This document shows positions 45,637 through 57,261 of a DNA stretch of 64,000 nucleotides, piece after piece. Each line of letters starts with the position of its first letter. Positions within the stretch are counted from its first letter, which is position 1. The translations under genes and the position numbers were made by a program. This DNA comes from Craterostigma plantagineum. Taxonomy: Eukaryota > Streptophyta > Magnoliopsida > Lamiales > Linderniaceae. The stretch covers positions 186,001 to 250,000 of the forward strand of contig JAPQWV010000671.1 in NCBI GenBank assembly GCA_027422505.1, read 5' to 3'. Under the pieces are notes generated by a model, which was not told the DNA's origin, made no database searches, and was given only the letters and a program-made list of their open reading frames with translations.

Positions 45637-47226
45637 ATGGAATTCGTCGCCACCACTTGGCCCGACAACTCTAACCTTCATCACTTCAATTTCTTGACTC
45701 TACTCTCAGTGTGTTCAACCACGGCTGCCTTCGTTCTGACAGCAGCAATAATCATCGTCCTCAGATTCGCAAAATCCAACAAGGTAATGACGATCTCCTG
45801 CAAGTGCGAAACGTGTCAGGCGTACGTCGAATCTCGATGGTCACGTGACTTCAAAAATCTCTGCGATTGGTACACTCACCTTCTCAAGAACTCGCCTGGG
45901 AAAACGATCCACATCCACGTGCTCAACAACACAATCACGGCGAACCCAGACAACGTAGAGTACATGCTAAAGACGAGGTTCGAAAACTTCCCCAAAGGCA
46001 GGAACTTTTCTGCCATACTAGGAGACTTTCTCGGCCGTGGAATCTTCAACGTCGACGGCGATTCATGGAGGTTTCAGCGCAAGATGGCCAGCCTAGAGCT
46101 GGGTCGCGTCTCAATTAGGGATTACGCTTTCGAAGTCGTTCATCAAGTCGTCAACGTCCGTCTGATTCCTCTCATGGACTCTTTAGCTTCGTCGTCCATG
46201 GTTGGAGATGAAGACGAGGTTGTAATAGATTTGCAGGATGTGTTGAGAAGATTCTCCTTCGATGCTATGTGCAGATTCTCATTTGGGTTAGACCCTAGGT
46301 GCTTAGAACTCTCACAACCCTTGTCGAAATTTGCAGTCTCCTTTGACATAGCGTCGAGGCTATCGGCGGAGAGGGCCATGATGGTTTCTCCCCTCATATG
46401 GAAGGTCAAAAGGCTCTTCAACGTAGGAAGCGAAAGAAAGCTCAGAGAATCCATAAACATGATCCACGAACTCGCCCAGGAAGTGATCAGACAAAGGCAG
46501 AAACAGGGCGGCGGCTTGTCCGAACAAAGAGATCTCCTTTCAAGATTCATGGCCAACACAGCCGACGAGACGTACTTAAGGGACATCATAATCAGCTTTC
46601 TCTTGGCCGGCCGAGACACTGTTGCCTCCGTTCTTACGAGCCTTTTCTGGCTGGTGACGAAGCACCGTGACGTGGAGAATCTCATCATATCAGAAGCTGA
46701 TAGGGTTCTAGGGCAAGATCAAGAGCTGGAAAGCTCTGAACAGCTAAAGGGGCTTCACTATTTGCACGCTGTCGTCTACGAAAGCATGAGGCTTTACCCT
46801 CCCATACAGTTTGATTCCAAGTTTTGTCTCCGAGACGATGTTTTGCCAGATGGGAGCTTCATAAAGAAGGGAGCAAGGGTTACCTACCACCCTTACGCAA
46901 TGGGGAGAATGGAAGAGATATGGGGCGTGGATTGCTTGGAGTTTAAGCCAGAAAGGTGGCTTAGGGATGGGGTTTTCTTCAACGATCATCGCAATAATAA
47001 TTTCAAGTTCTACCCAGCGTTCCAAGGCGGGCCTAGGGTATGCTTAGGGAAAGAAATGGCTTTAGTTGAGCTCAAGAGCGTAGCCGTTTTGCTTCTGAGG
47101 AGGTTTAGGTTTGATATAGTCGACGATGGGTTGAAGGACGGCGGTGCGCCGGCGTTTTCTCCGGGGCTGACGTCGACTTTCCGAGGTGGGTTGGGCGTCG
47201 TGGTCCGCGGTCGTGTTAGAAGTTGA
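45637..47226 (+). CDS. CYP94: cytochrome P450 of the CYP94 family
   Basis: Intronless P450 of about 529 residues from the ATG at 45637 (MEFVATTWPDN). The open frame extends upstream to 45316, but the N-terminal membrane anchor (FLTLLSVCSTTAAFVLTAA) follows this ATG. Family blocks are HVLNNTITANPDNVEYMLKT, FPKGRNFSAILGDFLGRGIF and VDGDSWRFQRKMASLEL. General P450 motifs are the I-helix AGRDT, ExxR (ESMR), PERW, and heme loop FQGGPRVCLG with the Cys ligand at about residue 474. CYP94 enzymes omega-oxidize fatty acids or jasmonoyl-isoleucine; the sequence looks closest to CYP94C, which carboxylates 12-hydroxy-JA-Ile, but B and A subfamilies are not excluded. It lies directly beside the copia nest yet is intact. 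Confidence 0.92.
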   Translation: MEFVATTWPDNSNLHHFNFLTLLSVCSTTAAFVLTAAIIIVLRFAKSNKVMTISCKCETCQAYVESRWSRDFKNLCDWYTHLLKNSPGKTIHIHVLNNTITANPDNVEYMLKTRFENFPKGRNFSAILGDFLGRGIFNVDGDSWRFQRKMASLELGRVSIRDYAFEVVHQVVNVRLIPLMDSLASSSMVGDEDEVVIDLQDVLRRFSFDAMCRFSFGLDPRCLELSQPLSKFAVSFDIASRLSAERAMMVSPLIWKVKRLFNVGSERKLRESINMIHELAQEVIRQRQKQGGGLSEQRDLLSRFMANTADETYLRDIIISFLLAGRDTVASVLTSLFWLVTKHRDVENLIISEADRVLGQDQELESSEQLKGLHYLHAVVYESMRLYPPIQFDSKFCLRDDVLPDGSFIKKGARVTYHPYAMGRMEEIWGVDCLEFKPERWLRDGVFFNDHRNNNFKFYPAFQGGPRVCLGKEMALVELKSVAVLLLRRFRFDIVDDGLKDGGAPAFSPGLTSTFRGGLGVVVRGRVRS

Positions 47227-47481
47227 CGTTATTCGGTCATCAATGAAAGAACATGTGGCACGCGCACTATAGTTGGTTGGTTGGTAAATATGAAGCTCTT
47301 TTTTTTTTTCTTTTTATCATTGATTATTATTTGTTTGAGTTTAGCAATGCATTTAGTTGTACATAGTATTGGGATTTGGATATAGACGATGGCCTCGCGT
47401 TGGCCGATTGTTATTTGAAATCATGTTAATGTTTTGGTGAATGATTGGATGGATACGTGTAATAAATTTATATAGTATGAA

Positions 47482-48131
47482 TAGGGATGGCAATGGGTTG
47501 GGTCTGAACCGGGTTTGGCAAGACCCGGGACCCGCCCCATTTATTTTTTACTGGACCTGTTACCTGCCCCGCCCCGGTTCATGGAAAACCCGCCCCGCCC
47601 CGAGACCAGTAATAATCGGGTCAGACCCGCCAGACCCGCTAGACCCGCCTAAATATAATCTTTTGCTGACCATAGCTCTTTAATCGTAGATGCTGTCAGA
47701 CGGTTGGGGCAGGGCTGATGGTGTCACAGGTGCGTCACAGATGGTGGCTGATGGTGGTGGCTGGCGGTGTCGCAACTGACGATGGGGGCCGGTGGTGAGG
47801 ACTGAGGGGTGATGGAGGTGACGGTGTGGTGTCGCTGTTGATTGTTGAAGTGAGGAAGAGAACTTAGAGTAGAGAACGGATGTGACTAGAAACATAGGCA
47901 AAACCTAATTTGAGTATACATATAATATATAATATAATATGAAAATTAAATTAATATTTTGTGCGGGTCGGGTCCCGGGTCGGGTCCCGGGCCGGGGTCG
48001 ACTAGACCCGCGATCCGCCCCAGACCCGACCGGGTAAAAAAATCAAAACCCATTTCCCGCCCCATACCCAATTATTTTAAAAAAACCCAACCCATTAGGG
48101 GCGGGTCCGGACCCGACCCATTGCAATCCTA
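47482..48131. mobile_element. 650-bp non-autonomous hAT element
   Basis: Termini are TAGGGATGGCAATGGG at the left and, reverse-complemented, TAGGATTGCAATGGG at the right. It is flanked by the perfect 8-bp target duplication AGTATGAA (47474-47481 and 48132-48139). Subterminal regions are full of CCCGCCCC and GACCCG blocks in inverted order. An 8-bp duplication and these ends are diagnostic for hAT. There is no transposase ORF. Confidence 0.88.
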
Positions 48132-48485
48132 AGTATGAACAACTTGCTTTGTATCTAATAATCCATGGCGTTTAGTGTTTTGTGCGGTGTTGACAAACTC
48201 GGTGAAACTACTCCACACGTTAGATTCGTTTCTTAGTTGGTGATTTGGACTTTTAAACAGAAATATTTTGTTTAGTGTTTTTATCCAAGATGTGAAATAA
48301 AATGTTGTTATTAGGCTATTTGCTATGTCCGCGTTCGACATATGGAATCTTGAATTTTCTTGATGCGACGTTTTTCGATGATTCCAACTTATTTTGTGCG
48401 GTATATAAATTAATCACTGTAGTATACACACGTATATTATATGTTGTGATTGAGATGTCGCTCTGGATGTCACAAAAGATGTTTT

Positions 48486-48833
48486 AATTTGGGTATAGTC
48501 CCGTTTCAGAAAATTTTTAGGATGAAGGACCCATTTTTGTAAAATTTAGAGATAAGGACCTAAAATTAACGCAAGTGTTATACAGTGTATATGAAATGGC
48601 ATCGGACTTCATTTTGTGTTAAAACGGAACAATGAGTGGTACTGCAGAACGATGAATTGGTACTGCAGAACGATGAATTGGTACTGCAGAACCATGAAGT
48701 GGTAATGAAAGTCCATGAAGTGGTACTGAAAAATACTTAAGTGTATGAATTCGTAAAACGAAAAATTGTCTGACAGGAGCCTGGAACCTAAATGAAACTT
48801 ATGTTGGGCCTGACATCAAATTGCCCCTATAAT
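48486..48833. repeat. repeat-family copy with 20-bp internal tandem array
   Basis: It starts near GTCCCGTTTCAGAAAATTT and contains TAAGGACCTAAAATTA. Then come three to four imperfect copies of GGTACTGCAGAACGATGAATT (48635-48735) and a GGGCCTGACATCAAATTGCCCC end. Related sequence in opposite orientation is at 59365-59690 and partly at 57035-57190 and 57660-57835. Confidence 0.6.
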
Positions 48834-48893
48834 CAAACCATCTTCACATACTTGTCGTACAACAAGCAACTGTTACATAAAAAGACAAGACTA

Positions 48894-51617
48894 CTACACA
48901 AACAAAACTTCAAACAGAACTTCAGCACAGCTTTGTCCTAAATCCTCAACGGTACCATTATTCCTCGAGGGCGAAATGGTCCTCGTCGCCGTCGACAGCA
49001 GCAAAGGAGAGCAATTCCTCGGGGACAGATTGGTAATTTCCAACGCTTGTAACCTCAGCTCCATGGGATAATCTGCAACGCAACCTATCCTCGGCCCAGC
49101 GCCAGTAGACCACTTGACGGATAGCTGATGCCCTAACTGATACGACTTCACAGCATTCTTAGAATTGATCCTCTCTAGGATAGCCTTCTCTGGGACGTCT
49201 GCTTTATTAGGGCTTTGTAGACCGCCCGAGAGAGTCCTCTTATACTCGTTTCTAACATTTTCGGGCTTAGGATTAGAACCATCATCGTCGTTGGGATTGC
49301 CTGAATAGAACGAATCCTTCTTCAATACTTTAGGATCTTCGCATGGAATAGAATCTGAAATGGATGATTGGTGGGATAAAGGAACAAAATCTACGGACGG
49401 TTCGTAGTCTTCCTTCACCTTGCCAATCTGTTTAAGAAAATGATCATCGCTGTTTCAGACGATGTGATGTAATTAGGGGTGGTTCGGTACGGTATACCAT
49501 ACCAAAATTGTGATACCGTATACCGTGCCGAAATTTCGGTATCGAAAAAAATCATACCAATAACATATCAAAATTCGGTTTACCTTAAATTTTGATACGG
49601 TATCATACCGAAATTTCGATATGGTATCGGTATCATACCTTCTATACCATTCACACGGAGGGTTTTTTACCATGCGCATCTCGTAACTCGTTAATTCGTT
49701 GTTCTCAAATTTTTAGTAAGTCAAACTCCTTAGGCACCGATAATATGGATTATTAATACCAACTTTTCCAAAAAAAAAAAAAAAAAAAAATTAATTCATA
49801 AAATAACCTTAAACAATGTATATATTTTAGTCATTTACTTAGTAAGATAAAGAACTTTACATAACCACAAAATACAACTTTATATACAGATTAATTGAAA
49901 TGAAATGGCTATTTAAAAAAATAAGTGCAGATTAACAAAGAGTAGTTGCATTGTACATGGTGTGCCTCAATAATTTTAGAAAATTGGGTATAGTTAATAA
50001 TTTATGGGCTAAATAAATTTATGAAGATCCTTATCATATTTTATCCATTTTATAATTTTTGAAATGATATATATGTAGGTGTAGGTGTGTATGTATATAT
50101 AAAATATTAAAAAAATTTGTATTTGGGTATTTCGGTATACCTAATTTTTAAAATTTTCATACCAATACTGTACCGAAAATTTTCGGTACGGTATCATACC
50201 TTACCAAAAACTTCAGTATAGCAAAATTTTCGATATTTTCGGTACGTTTTGATACGATAAGGACGGTATATCAGTACTTCGATATATTTTCCCATCCCCA
50301 GATGTAATAGTTCTCAATAATAAAGTGACCATTTTTTTACCTCTACTTTATCCAAGTCCACTCCTTTTTCTTTGAGGAATAACAGGAAAGCGTCGAGGCT
50401 CTCGTCAGTGGGCTTATAGTGGCCGCTGTAAGCTGAAATTCCCTGTAGAAAACAAGAATGGCAGACAAGTATCATATATGTTTTGAGTGGTTGTAAGAAA
50501 CTTTTGATAAGAGGAACAGATAATATTGTAGAAACTGAATGTAAGAATTTGTAAGAGAATTTACAGTAATGATTCCATCGTTTGCTTCGAGTCTGCCAGC
50601 AGCCAAAGTAGCACCTCCGGCGAGAAAACTCGAATGATGGAACACCCCTTTCTTTTTCTGGCGATAACGTAAACAAATATAGGATTTATTCGCATGAAAT
50701 TACAAGAAAAAAACGCAGATTGTTGCTGTATTCAGACAAATACCTCTCCAGTGTAGAGTTTCTTACAAGTGCTCATAACGAAGATCCATTTGGAACCCGC
50801 TGATCCTTGGGTCGTATTTAGAGGACTTTGGGTTAATTTGTGGAGGATTTTACCATCAGAAACCTCGCACTCATAATGCTGTCTCTCTTTCTGACAGGGC
50901 ATAAGCAGTAAGAGGACGAAGGATTTTATATCGAGAAAAAAAATTTAGTCCATGTATCCGATTATTCACTTACAGGTCCAAGGTACTTGATGCATTGTTT
51001 ACGAAGCTTTGATCTTGGGCAGTCTTTAAGGTCAACTGCTTTACCATCTCCAAGATCCAACCTGATGAATTATGAATGACATTTAATTCACTGGGGAAAA
51101 AAGAAAGGGTGAAGTTCTTCAGACAAGTTAGATTACTCACCAGTAGAAGAAGGGCTGACCAGCATTACTCTTACACCACTCCTCGTAATATATGTGTAAG
51201 CTGTGGCCATAGCGATGCCTGGGATCGATCTAGCAGACAAAAGCACGGTAATTATGAATTTGTGAAGAAAGAAAGAAAAAGAACAACAGATAAAAAGAAG
51301 GGCAACTCACGGCTTCGATCCAATGTTGAAAAGCCAACTTCTGCGCCTTGGAATCTAGCGAAAGGCCCTTGCCGACCTGTCGAAATACCGAATCTTGTAA
51401 GTAATAATCGTCGACAATGATCACACTCAAACAAACGATTTCTGCAATAGTTTTTGTAGCCCATCTCATTCACAAAGTGAGTTCTAAATCTTTACTATCA
51501 CAGAGAACTGTTTCGTTTAATCATCATCACATTCTGGTAATTAAAGTTCTTGCTACAACCAATAACGGATCTCGGACAGACAAACTGCATAGTAATTTTT
51601 TCTTTCCAAATACAAGC

Positions 51618-51657
<40 letters not shown>

Positions 51658-52128
51658 AGGAAGGATATAATACATCGCAAATATACCTTGGAAGCATTTA
51701 AACTGACACGGCTCCATCTCGACGCAGCAGTCTCTGGCTTCAAGAAATCGAAGAACGAGATTGTGCTGTGGTTCAACCTTGCGTAGTCTATCGCTTGCCA
51801 CCTTCATTTTATTACATTTGAACACAGAAAGAAGAGAGAAAAAAACAGAGAAATACGTCAGGAAACCGTTGAAATCGTTACAGAAAAACGGTGGTAAAGT
51901 TTCATCATTTCATTACCATAGTTCTTCAGCGACAACGGCGGAGTCAGCTAACATTCGCCGAGTGCGGTAACTGCGATAAACTTTCTGTACTCTATTCGCT
52001 GCGCTCGAAGTGGTTGACGCGCTGCGTCGTTCCCCGCCGGTGGGACTGAGGTTGAAGGACGTGAACTGAAAAGACGAACCGGCAGGCTTGAGGTCGAAAG
52101 CCGGCGGCGCGTGGGATTCAACCTCCAT
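48894..52128 (-). CDS. IQM: IQM-family calmodulin-binding protein (IQM3-like)
   Basis: Nine exons: 52128-51917, 51801-51687, 51376-51311, 51229-51141, 51061-50974, 50890-50744, 50657-50565, 50442-50341 and 49427-48894, in frame for 481 residues. The N-terminal IQ motif is [20 protein letters not shown], which binds calmodulin without calcium. The conserved core follows: [106 protein letters not shown], then a [19 protein letters not shown] block in the last exon. IQMs act in stomatal movement, seed and redox signalling. The last intron (about 0.9 kb) is long because a hAT element sits in it. Another intron carries a (GAAA)n repeat. Start at 52128 is the first ATG before the IQ motif. Confidence 0.94.
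49474..50300. mobile_element. hAT-type element inside the last IQM intron
   Basis: It begins TAGGGGTGGTTCGGTACGG and ends TTTTCCCATCCCCA, which gives inverted ends TAGGGGTGG/TGGGGATGG. A perfect 8-bp duplication GATGTAAT flanks it (49466-49473 and 50301-50308). Subterminal arrays of GGTACGGTAT/ATACCGTA variants fill both sides. No transposase ORF. It enlarges the intron but leaves both splice sites intact. Confidence 0.88.
51618..51661. repeat. (GAAA)n microsatellite in an IQM intron
   Basis: About ten AAGA/GAAA units between IQM exons 2 and 3. Confidence 0.95.
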
Positions 52129-53230
52129 TTTGCAACTTGAGAAAGAAAGCAAATGAGATCGTGAGAGGAGGAGAAGAAAATGAAGAAGAATGGATAGTGA
52201 GTTGCGACGGTGAGACTATTGACTCTTTCACTTTGTAAGCTTTTATTACACACCAATATGATTATGTAATCAGTATATAATTCATATCAATTTTATTTCA
52301 TTTCATAACGTTGACATTTAACAAAGGGAAAAATAAATAAATAAAAATGTGGTCCTATTTTAGACGCCGTGATGGACCAAAACATCTTTTGGCAGAGAAG
52401 TCACGATTCAACCCTATTAAATGTGAGTACATATATTTCTGATAAATAGGCAAGTTGAGATGTAATTAGATTTACTACATCCAGAGAGTGAGTATTGAAT
52501 TATGTTTTAAGAAACATTAGGAATGGTTCAAAGACAAAAGTCAAAGCCTCGTTTTTACTTAATCTTTTTACTTTGATTATTCAATATCAAAAGTTGAGTG
52601 TGACTGAATTAAGACCTTAATCCGTAAACAATTAATATTAAAAGAGTGGACCCAGTTCTTATCTGGCACAACATAAATAAGACAGACATGAGTTGGGCGA
52701 AAAGATGTTCATTTTCATAGCCATATGTTAAACATAGGTTAGCTGAAATAAAACTACACTAACTAATCTCAAACCAGTACAAACTATTAGCTGCAACAGA
52801 AGTTAGATAGTAAATAAAATATCAATAATCTTGTAATATAGACGAGCCCAATCCCGAAAGATGTGGGCTTGACAATTGAGCCCAATAGTGGGAGTCATTG
52901 TATAACAAAAATAGATAAAGGGTAGCTGACTGTAAATACCGATAAATGAAAAGACGTATCTGTATATATCCATACAAACAAACTTTCATCGGTCGTTCAT
53001 TTAACCCAATCGGACCGACTAGAACCTTCCGCCTATCTCTCTCCGCCGGGAGCCGTGCTCTGCGTATCTCGTCGTTCAGCAACCCTAGGTAACTTTCAAT
53101 GCCCCTCAATTAATCTATTTCAGCTCTAAGGCTAGAAGTTGTTAGATTTTGAGCTGCTTTGATTATGTAATTGAGCTAATAATTGGTGATAAAAATTGGG
53201 GAATCCAGCGGTAACGTCCCTGCAGAAATC
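52129..53230. other. divergent promoter region of IQM and BUD31 genes
   Basis: It holds the IQM 5' UTR and promoter on one side and the BUD31 promoter and leader on the other. GCCCAAT/TGGGCTT motifs cluster at 52848-52892. AACCCTAG at 53082 resembles a telo-box. The leader probably has an intron (donor CCTAG|GTAACTT near 53090, acceptor CCTGCAG near 53225). No other gene is seen. Confidence 0.5.
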
Positions 53231-53867
53231 ATGCCGAAAGTTTTGACAAGCAAAACGAAGATCCCGGAAGGTTGGGAACTGATTGAACCTACTTTGCGTG
53301 AGCTTCAGGCAAAGATGAGAGAAGGTGTTCAATTATCTGTGCAAAATATATCCTCTGTCGTCCACATTTTTTCTTATAGGCCTAGACTGCTTGTTTACAC
53401 TCCTGTCTGGTTTTTCCTTTTGGCAGCCGAGAATGATTCTGGCGATGGCAAGAGAAAATGTGAAGTCTTGTGGCCCATTTTCAAGGTTGCCCATCAAAAG
53501 AGTCGCTACGTGTTCGACCTCTACTATAGGAGAAAAGAGATATCCAAGGAACTCTACGAGTTCTGCTTGGATCAGGGATATGCCGATCGCAACCTAATTG
53601 CAAAGTGGAGAAAGGTATAGATAGCTCATAATAGTTCAGGAAGATTTTTGATACGGCAGAGAATGGTATATTGGTTGGTTCTCTGATCGTTCGAGTTCAA
53701 CGTTTTTGCAGCCTGGTTACGAACGCTTGTGCTGCTTGAGGTGTATGCAGCCCCGTGACCACAACTTTCAGACGACATGCGTTTGCCGTGTGCCCAAGCA
53801 CTTGAGGGAGGAGAAGGTAATAGAGTGCGTCCATTGTGGCTGTGGCGGTTGTGCTAGTGGCGACTGA
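53231..53867 (+). CDS. BUD31: BUD31/G10 homolog, spliceosome factor
   Basis: Three coding exons, 53231-53324, 53427-53614 and 53712-53867, give 145 residues, the normal length for this very conserved nuclear family. It starts [20 protein letters not shown]. The middle has [20 protein letters not shown] and [19 protein letters not shown]. The Cys-rich C-terminus, [20 protein letters not shown] and then [13 protein letters not shown], binds zinc. BUD31 belongs to the activated spliceosome. A telo-box-like motif and a leader intron upstream fit a housekeeping gene. Confidence 0.96.
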
Positions 53868-54380
53868 ACGTAGCCTCGGTACTGATTTCCTATCTATATA
53901 AATATGTGATACTAAAAAAGTGGCTTATTTTCGGAATATTTGGTTGGGATTTACTAACATCCATGGCCTGTAACTTTGTGTTCTCCCTAATTTGAATTCT
54001 AATCTATTTGAATGTTTGCACCGATTCCACTTCATCTATTGTCTTCGTGAAGTAACCGACTCGATATGTTGGGAGAGTAGCTTCTCTTGATCTGCTGCTT
54101 AATTTGAGGCATGTAACAGAGAATGAAATGTAAATATTTCAGATTCAAGAACTGCTCAGTCATAGACACCACTTTGAAGGCTACATTACTTCCACATTAA
54201 AACATCAGGCTATTTTTATAGGTACATCCCACAAATTGTCCAGACACATAATTGCGGCTGCAGCGTTTTGAAAATAAGGATCCTGAAAGTCAATGGGAGA
54301 AAAGGGATAACCAACGCAACCAAGGGAAACCATAATAAAGCAGCATAAACGAAAATAACCCTGGAAAATGGTGTTTGTTA
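53868..54380. other. convergent 3' flanks of BUD31 and GRF genes
   Basis: Only the 3' UTRs of two convergent genes are expected in these 513 bp. No repeat or ORF of note. Confidence 0.5.
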
Positions 54381-56314
54381 TTACAACACTTGACTAAAAA
54401 TCTCTGAAGTGGCATAGCTGGCCTCCGAAGCCACTTGTTCTCTCTGCAACCTATGCAACACGCTCTTAGGCGAAGAAGTTGAGCCCGACGACGATCTCAA
54501 CGCCTCGGCCAGGGGCCCGCCGCCCATATGAGCCACAGATTGACTATTACTCTCCCAACTTTGCTGAGCCTCACCACTCATGACATGATGAACCCTAGGC
54601 TCAACTCCATTACCTCCCATGCCGAGCTTTAAAGAGAAGTCCGTGATAGAAGCTGCAGCACTACTGTCCATGTGAGTTGATGATCCTACTTGCCAATCGT
54701 CGAAGAAAGGCCTGAGTACTCTTCCACCACCGCCAGGGTTTTGATCATCACGTTGGGCAGTTTCGAACGGTGACTTTGGCCTACATCGTTGCAAGAATCG
54801 AGAAACAGTAAGAAAGTTGGTAATTAGATATAGCTTGTTTTGCCTATAGATGAGATGACGACAAGTGGTTATGCGTCCTGGAAATAAAGCGAGAACAGTG
54901 GTGATGGAATGGTACATTTTTGTGGGTCATTTCACTACAGGCTACAACAGTGATTTTTGATATGATGATCGAAAGCGAATTCATTTTGAGGGCCCATCCA
55001 TGTAATAGCTACAAGGAAAGTTTGGTTGGAGAACGTTGAAAATAGGGACGATGATGGTTTCAGATCTTTTGCGACCATAACTTTTGTGAAGATTCTTCCT
55101 TTTGGGGAACAGGTGTGTGTTTCTCTTTTAAAGGTTTCGACAAAGCACTAGCACCAAGAACACGTAATTGAATTAATTCGAAATGGGCATGCAAGAACGA
55201 TTTTGTCCACATAACCTTAATTAATAAGCTAGCTTCTTACATGGTTTCGAGGAGAAAGGAGACTTTTCTTTTTTCTTCATATTCAAGATCTAACGAAGAC
55301 ATTAACTGTGTTGTTTCGGCTACCTTTGGCTGAGATGAAGAAGGTCCAAGGAAGGTGAAGACCCCGAGAGAGTGAACCGAGAAACTCCACCGCCGAAGTC
55401 CAGCATACTCTTACCTTGAGCGGCGGCAGCGATGGGGTGATGGCTAGTCTCGCCGCCGTTGGCGGCCATACTGATGGCGGTTGCTGCTGACGTGGGATTG
55501 ACTTCCACAGGCTTTCTTGAACGGTTCTTCCCGCGATTCATGTGACGCTCGCAGTACTTTTGGCCCACCACGACGTCCCTCGAGCACCGCCATTTCTTGC
55601 CGTCCGTCCGCCGGCACCGGCCGGGCTCGGGGTCCATGGCCGCTCGTCCCCAATAACCCGATTGAACCACTAACGACAAACATATAGCCCACAAGCAATT
55701 CATCAATTTCAACAGATTAAAACGACAAGAACTTACAAAGCAGTATGCCAAACTCACAGTTTGCTGCTTGGTAATGAGGATAGTACTGACTATACAGAGG
55801 ATGTGAGAAGTAATACGAAGAAGGATGAGAAGAGACGAGGCTTTTCTGGACAAGGTGAACAAGTTCTTGAGGCACACTTCCACCAACACTCAAGTGCCTG
55901 TAAATCATCGCCTGAAGCTCAAGTTCTTGCCACTGCCCCAAGCTAAAGCAACCACTTCCCCCCATTCCTGCGCAGGCTAAGAAGAGATGAAGGAGAAGAG
56001 AAGGAAAAAAGATATGAGGAGATGCATAAGAGTAAACGCATACTAGGGAATTTATTATTATTGTTCGCATCAGAAGAGGCTGAACAGTGATAAGGTGGCA
56101 GGTTTGTGGGGTTGGGCCCTCCTTCTGCTACAAACAAGGGAAGTGCTGTTGCTACAGAGTTTTCTTGTTGGTGGTACTGATGATGACGATGATTACTGTT
56201 AGAGTTAAGAACAAGTCTCGGCAGCTTCGATGGAGAAACTGAATCTTCCTCTTGCTTTTGTTCTTCTGATGCTGACTCGTCATCATGCCTCCATTGTTTA
56301 AGGTTGAAGTCCAT
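54381..56314 (-). CDS. GRF: growth-regulating factor transcription factor (QLQ + WRC)
   Basis: Four exons: 56314-56044, 55967-55758, 55669-55324 and 54780-54381; 408 residues in frame. The QLQ domain ([19 protein letters not shown], from about residue 98) binds GIF co-activators. The WRC domain ([17 protein letters not shown], then [17 protein letters not shown], from about 173) holds the zinc-finger and nuclear signal for DNA binding. The C-terminal part has LRPFFDDW and a Ser-rich end with [12 protein letters not shown]. GRFs promote cell proliferation in leaves, and this mRNA carries a miR396 site in the WRC coding part. Its order relative to the IQM gene fits Arabidopsis GRF4 near IQM3. 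At exon 2 an alternative acceptor 9 nt upstream (55976) is also in frame. Confidence 0.94.
55503..55524 (-). promoter_or_regulatory. miR396 target site in GRF exon 3
   Basis: On the coding strand the segment starts CCGTTCAAGAAAGCC and ends TGTGGAA. It is complementary to miR396 apart from the single bulged base characteristic of GRF targets. It encodes the RSRKPVE end of the WRC domain. Repression by miR396 is well established for this family. Confidence 0.92.
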
Positions 56315-57261
56315 CTGATAGAGAAGAAACAGAGGATTAGGCTTTGGTCGGTCAGAGCGGAGAAACTGAAAAGGTTGAGAGAGATCCTTGTCTGGTTTAT
56401 AAGCTTGCTTTGCCTGAGTTTGTTGTGTTTGGTATAAATTTTTTTTTTTCTTGTTTATTTGTAACTTAATTGATAAATTATAGCAGATGTGGAACATCAA
56501 GTCGTTTGTAATCTAGTGTTCTTTAAATCTGAGTGGGTCAGTTTGTTTTTGTAGCCACTAGGCAAGTTTAGGGCAATTTATGAAGAAAACAGTCTCAAGA
56601 CAAGACAGTTGCTAGAAAAAAAAACAGGTCAGAAAGAAAATAAAAAGAATATTATAAAATAAAGAGTTTAAAAGGTAATAAGAGTAAAAGAAGCCTGTAG
56701 CCTGACTGCCAAATTTGCTGCTTCGGGAAACACAACATAAAAAAGAAAAAAAAATTGAAAAATATACATGTTGTGTAATGAAGCTTATGCCGCAGCTGTT
56801 CATGCGTAGGGTTTCGAGGAAGTATCAATATATTTTTATGTAACCTTTTACCTCAAGATATACATTTCTTTTCTTGTTCGGAAATGCAGATGAGAGGGAA
56901 ACTGACGCACAAATTCCATTCAACCTTGCAAGTTGCAATCCCAGAACTCGTCTCAGTAAAATTTATTTCCCAGTCAATAACTGTGAGTGGTCAAAGAATC
57001 TTGAATTATTCCAATATGGGTTAATTAAATATCAGGCCCCATTAAGTATTTTAGTTTCGATGGGCCTTTTATACACGGAAAATTCCAAAAAAAAAAAAAG
57101 TATTTTAGTTTTGGATTTAGGCCCCATTACATTGGGCTTTAGGATTAAAGACCCACTTTTCAAAAAATTCAAGGGTCAGGCTCTAAAATGACGCAAAAAG
57201 ACGTATTCAACCCTGACATATGCCAAAATTACGTTGTATACCTAAATAATCAGTTCCAGCC

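Larger units (their letters stand above)
47227..48893. other. intergenic region with hAT MITE and tandem repeat
   Basis: This separates the convergent CYP94 and IQM genes. It contains the hAT-type element 47482-48131 and the repeat copy 48486-48833. No host gene is supported. Confidence 0.6.

Noticed and set aside
48630..48735. Short tandem units considered as a CRISPR-like or satellite array
   Set aside because: Units are adjacent without spacers and degenerate; this is a mini-array inside a dispersed repeat in a plant genome.
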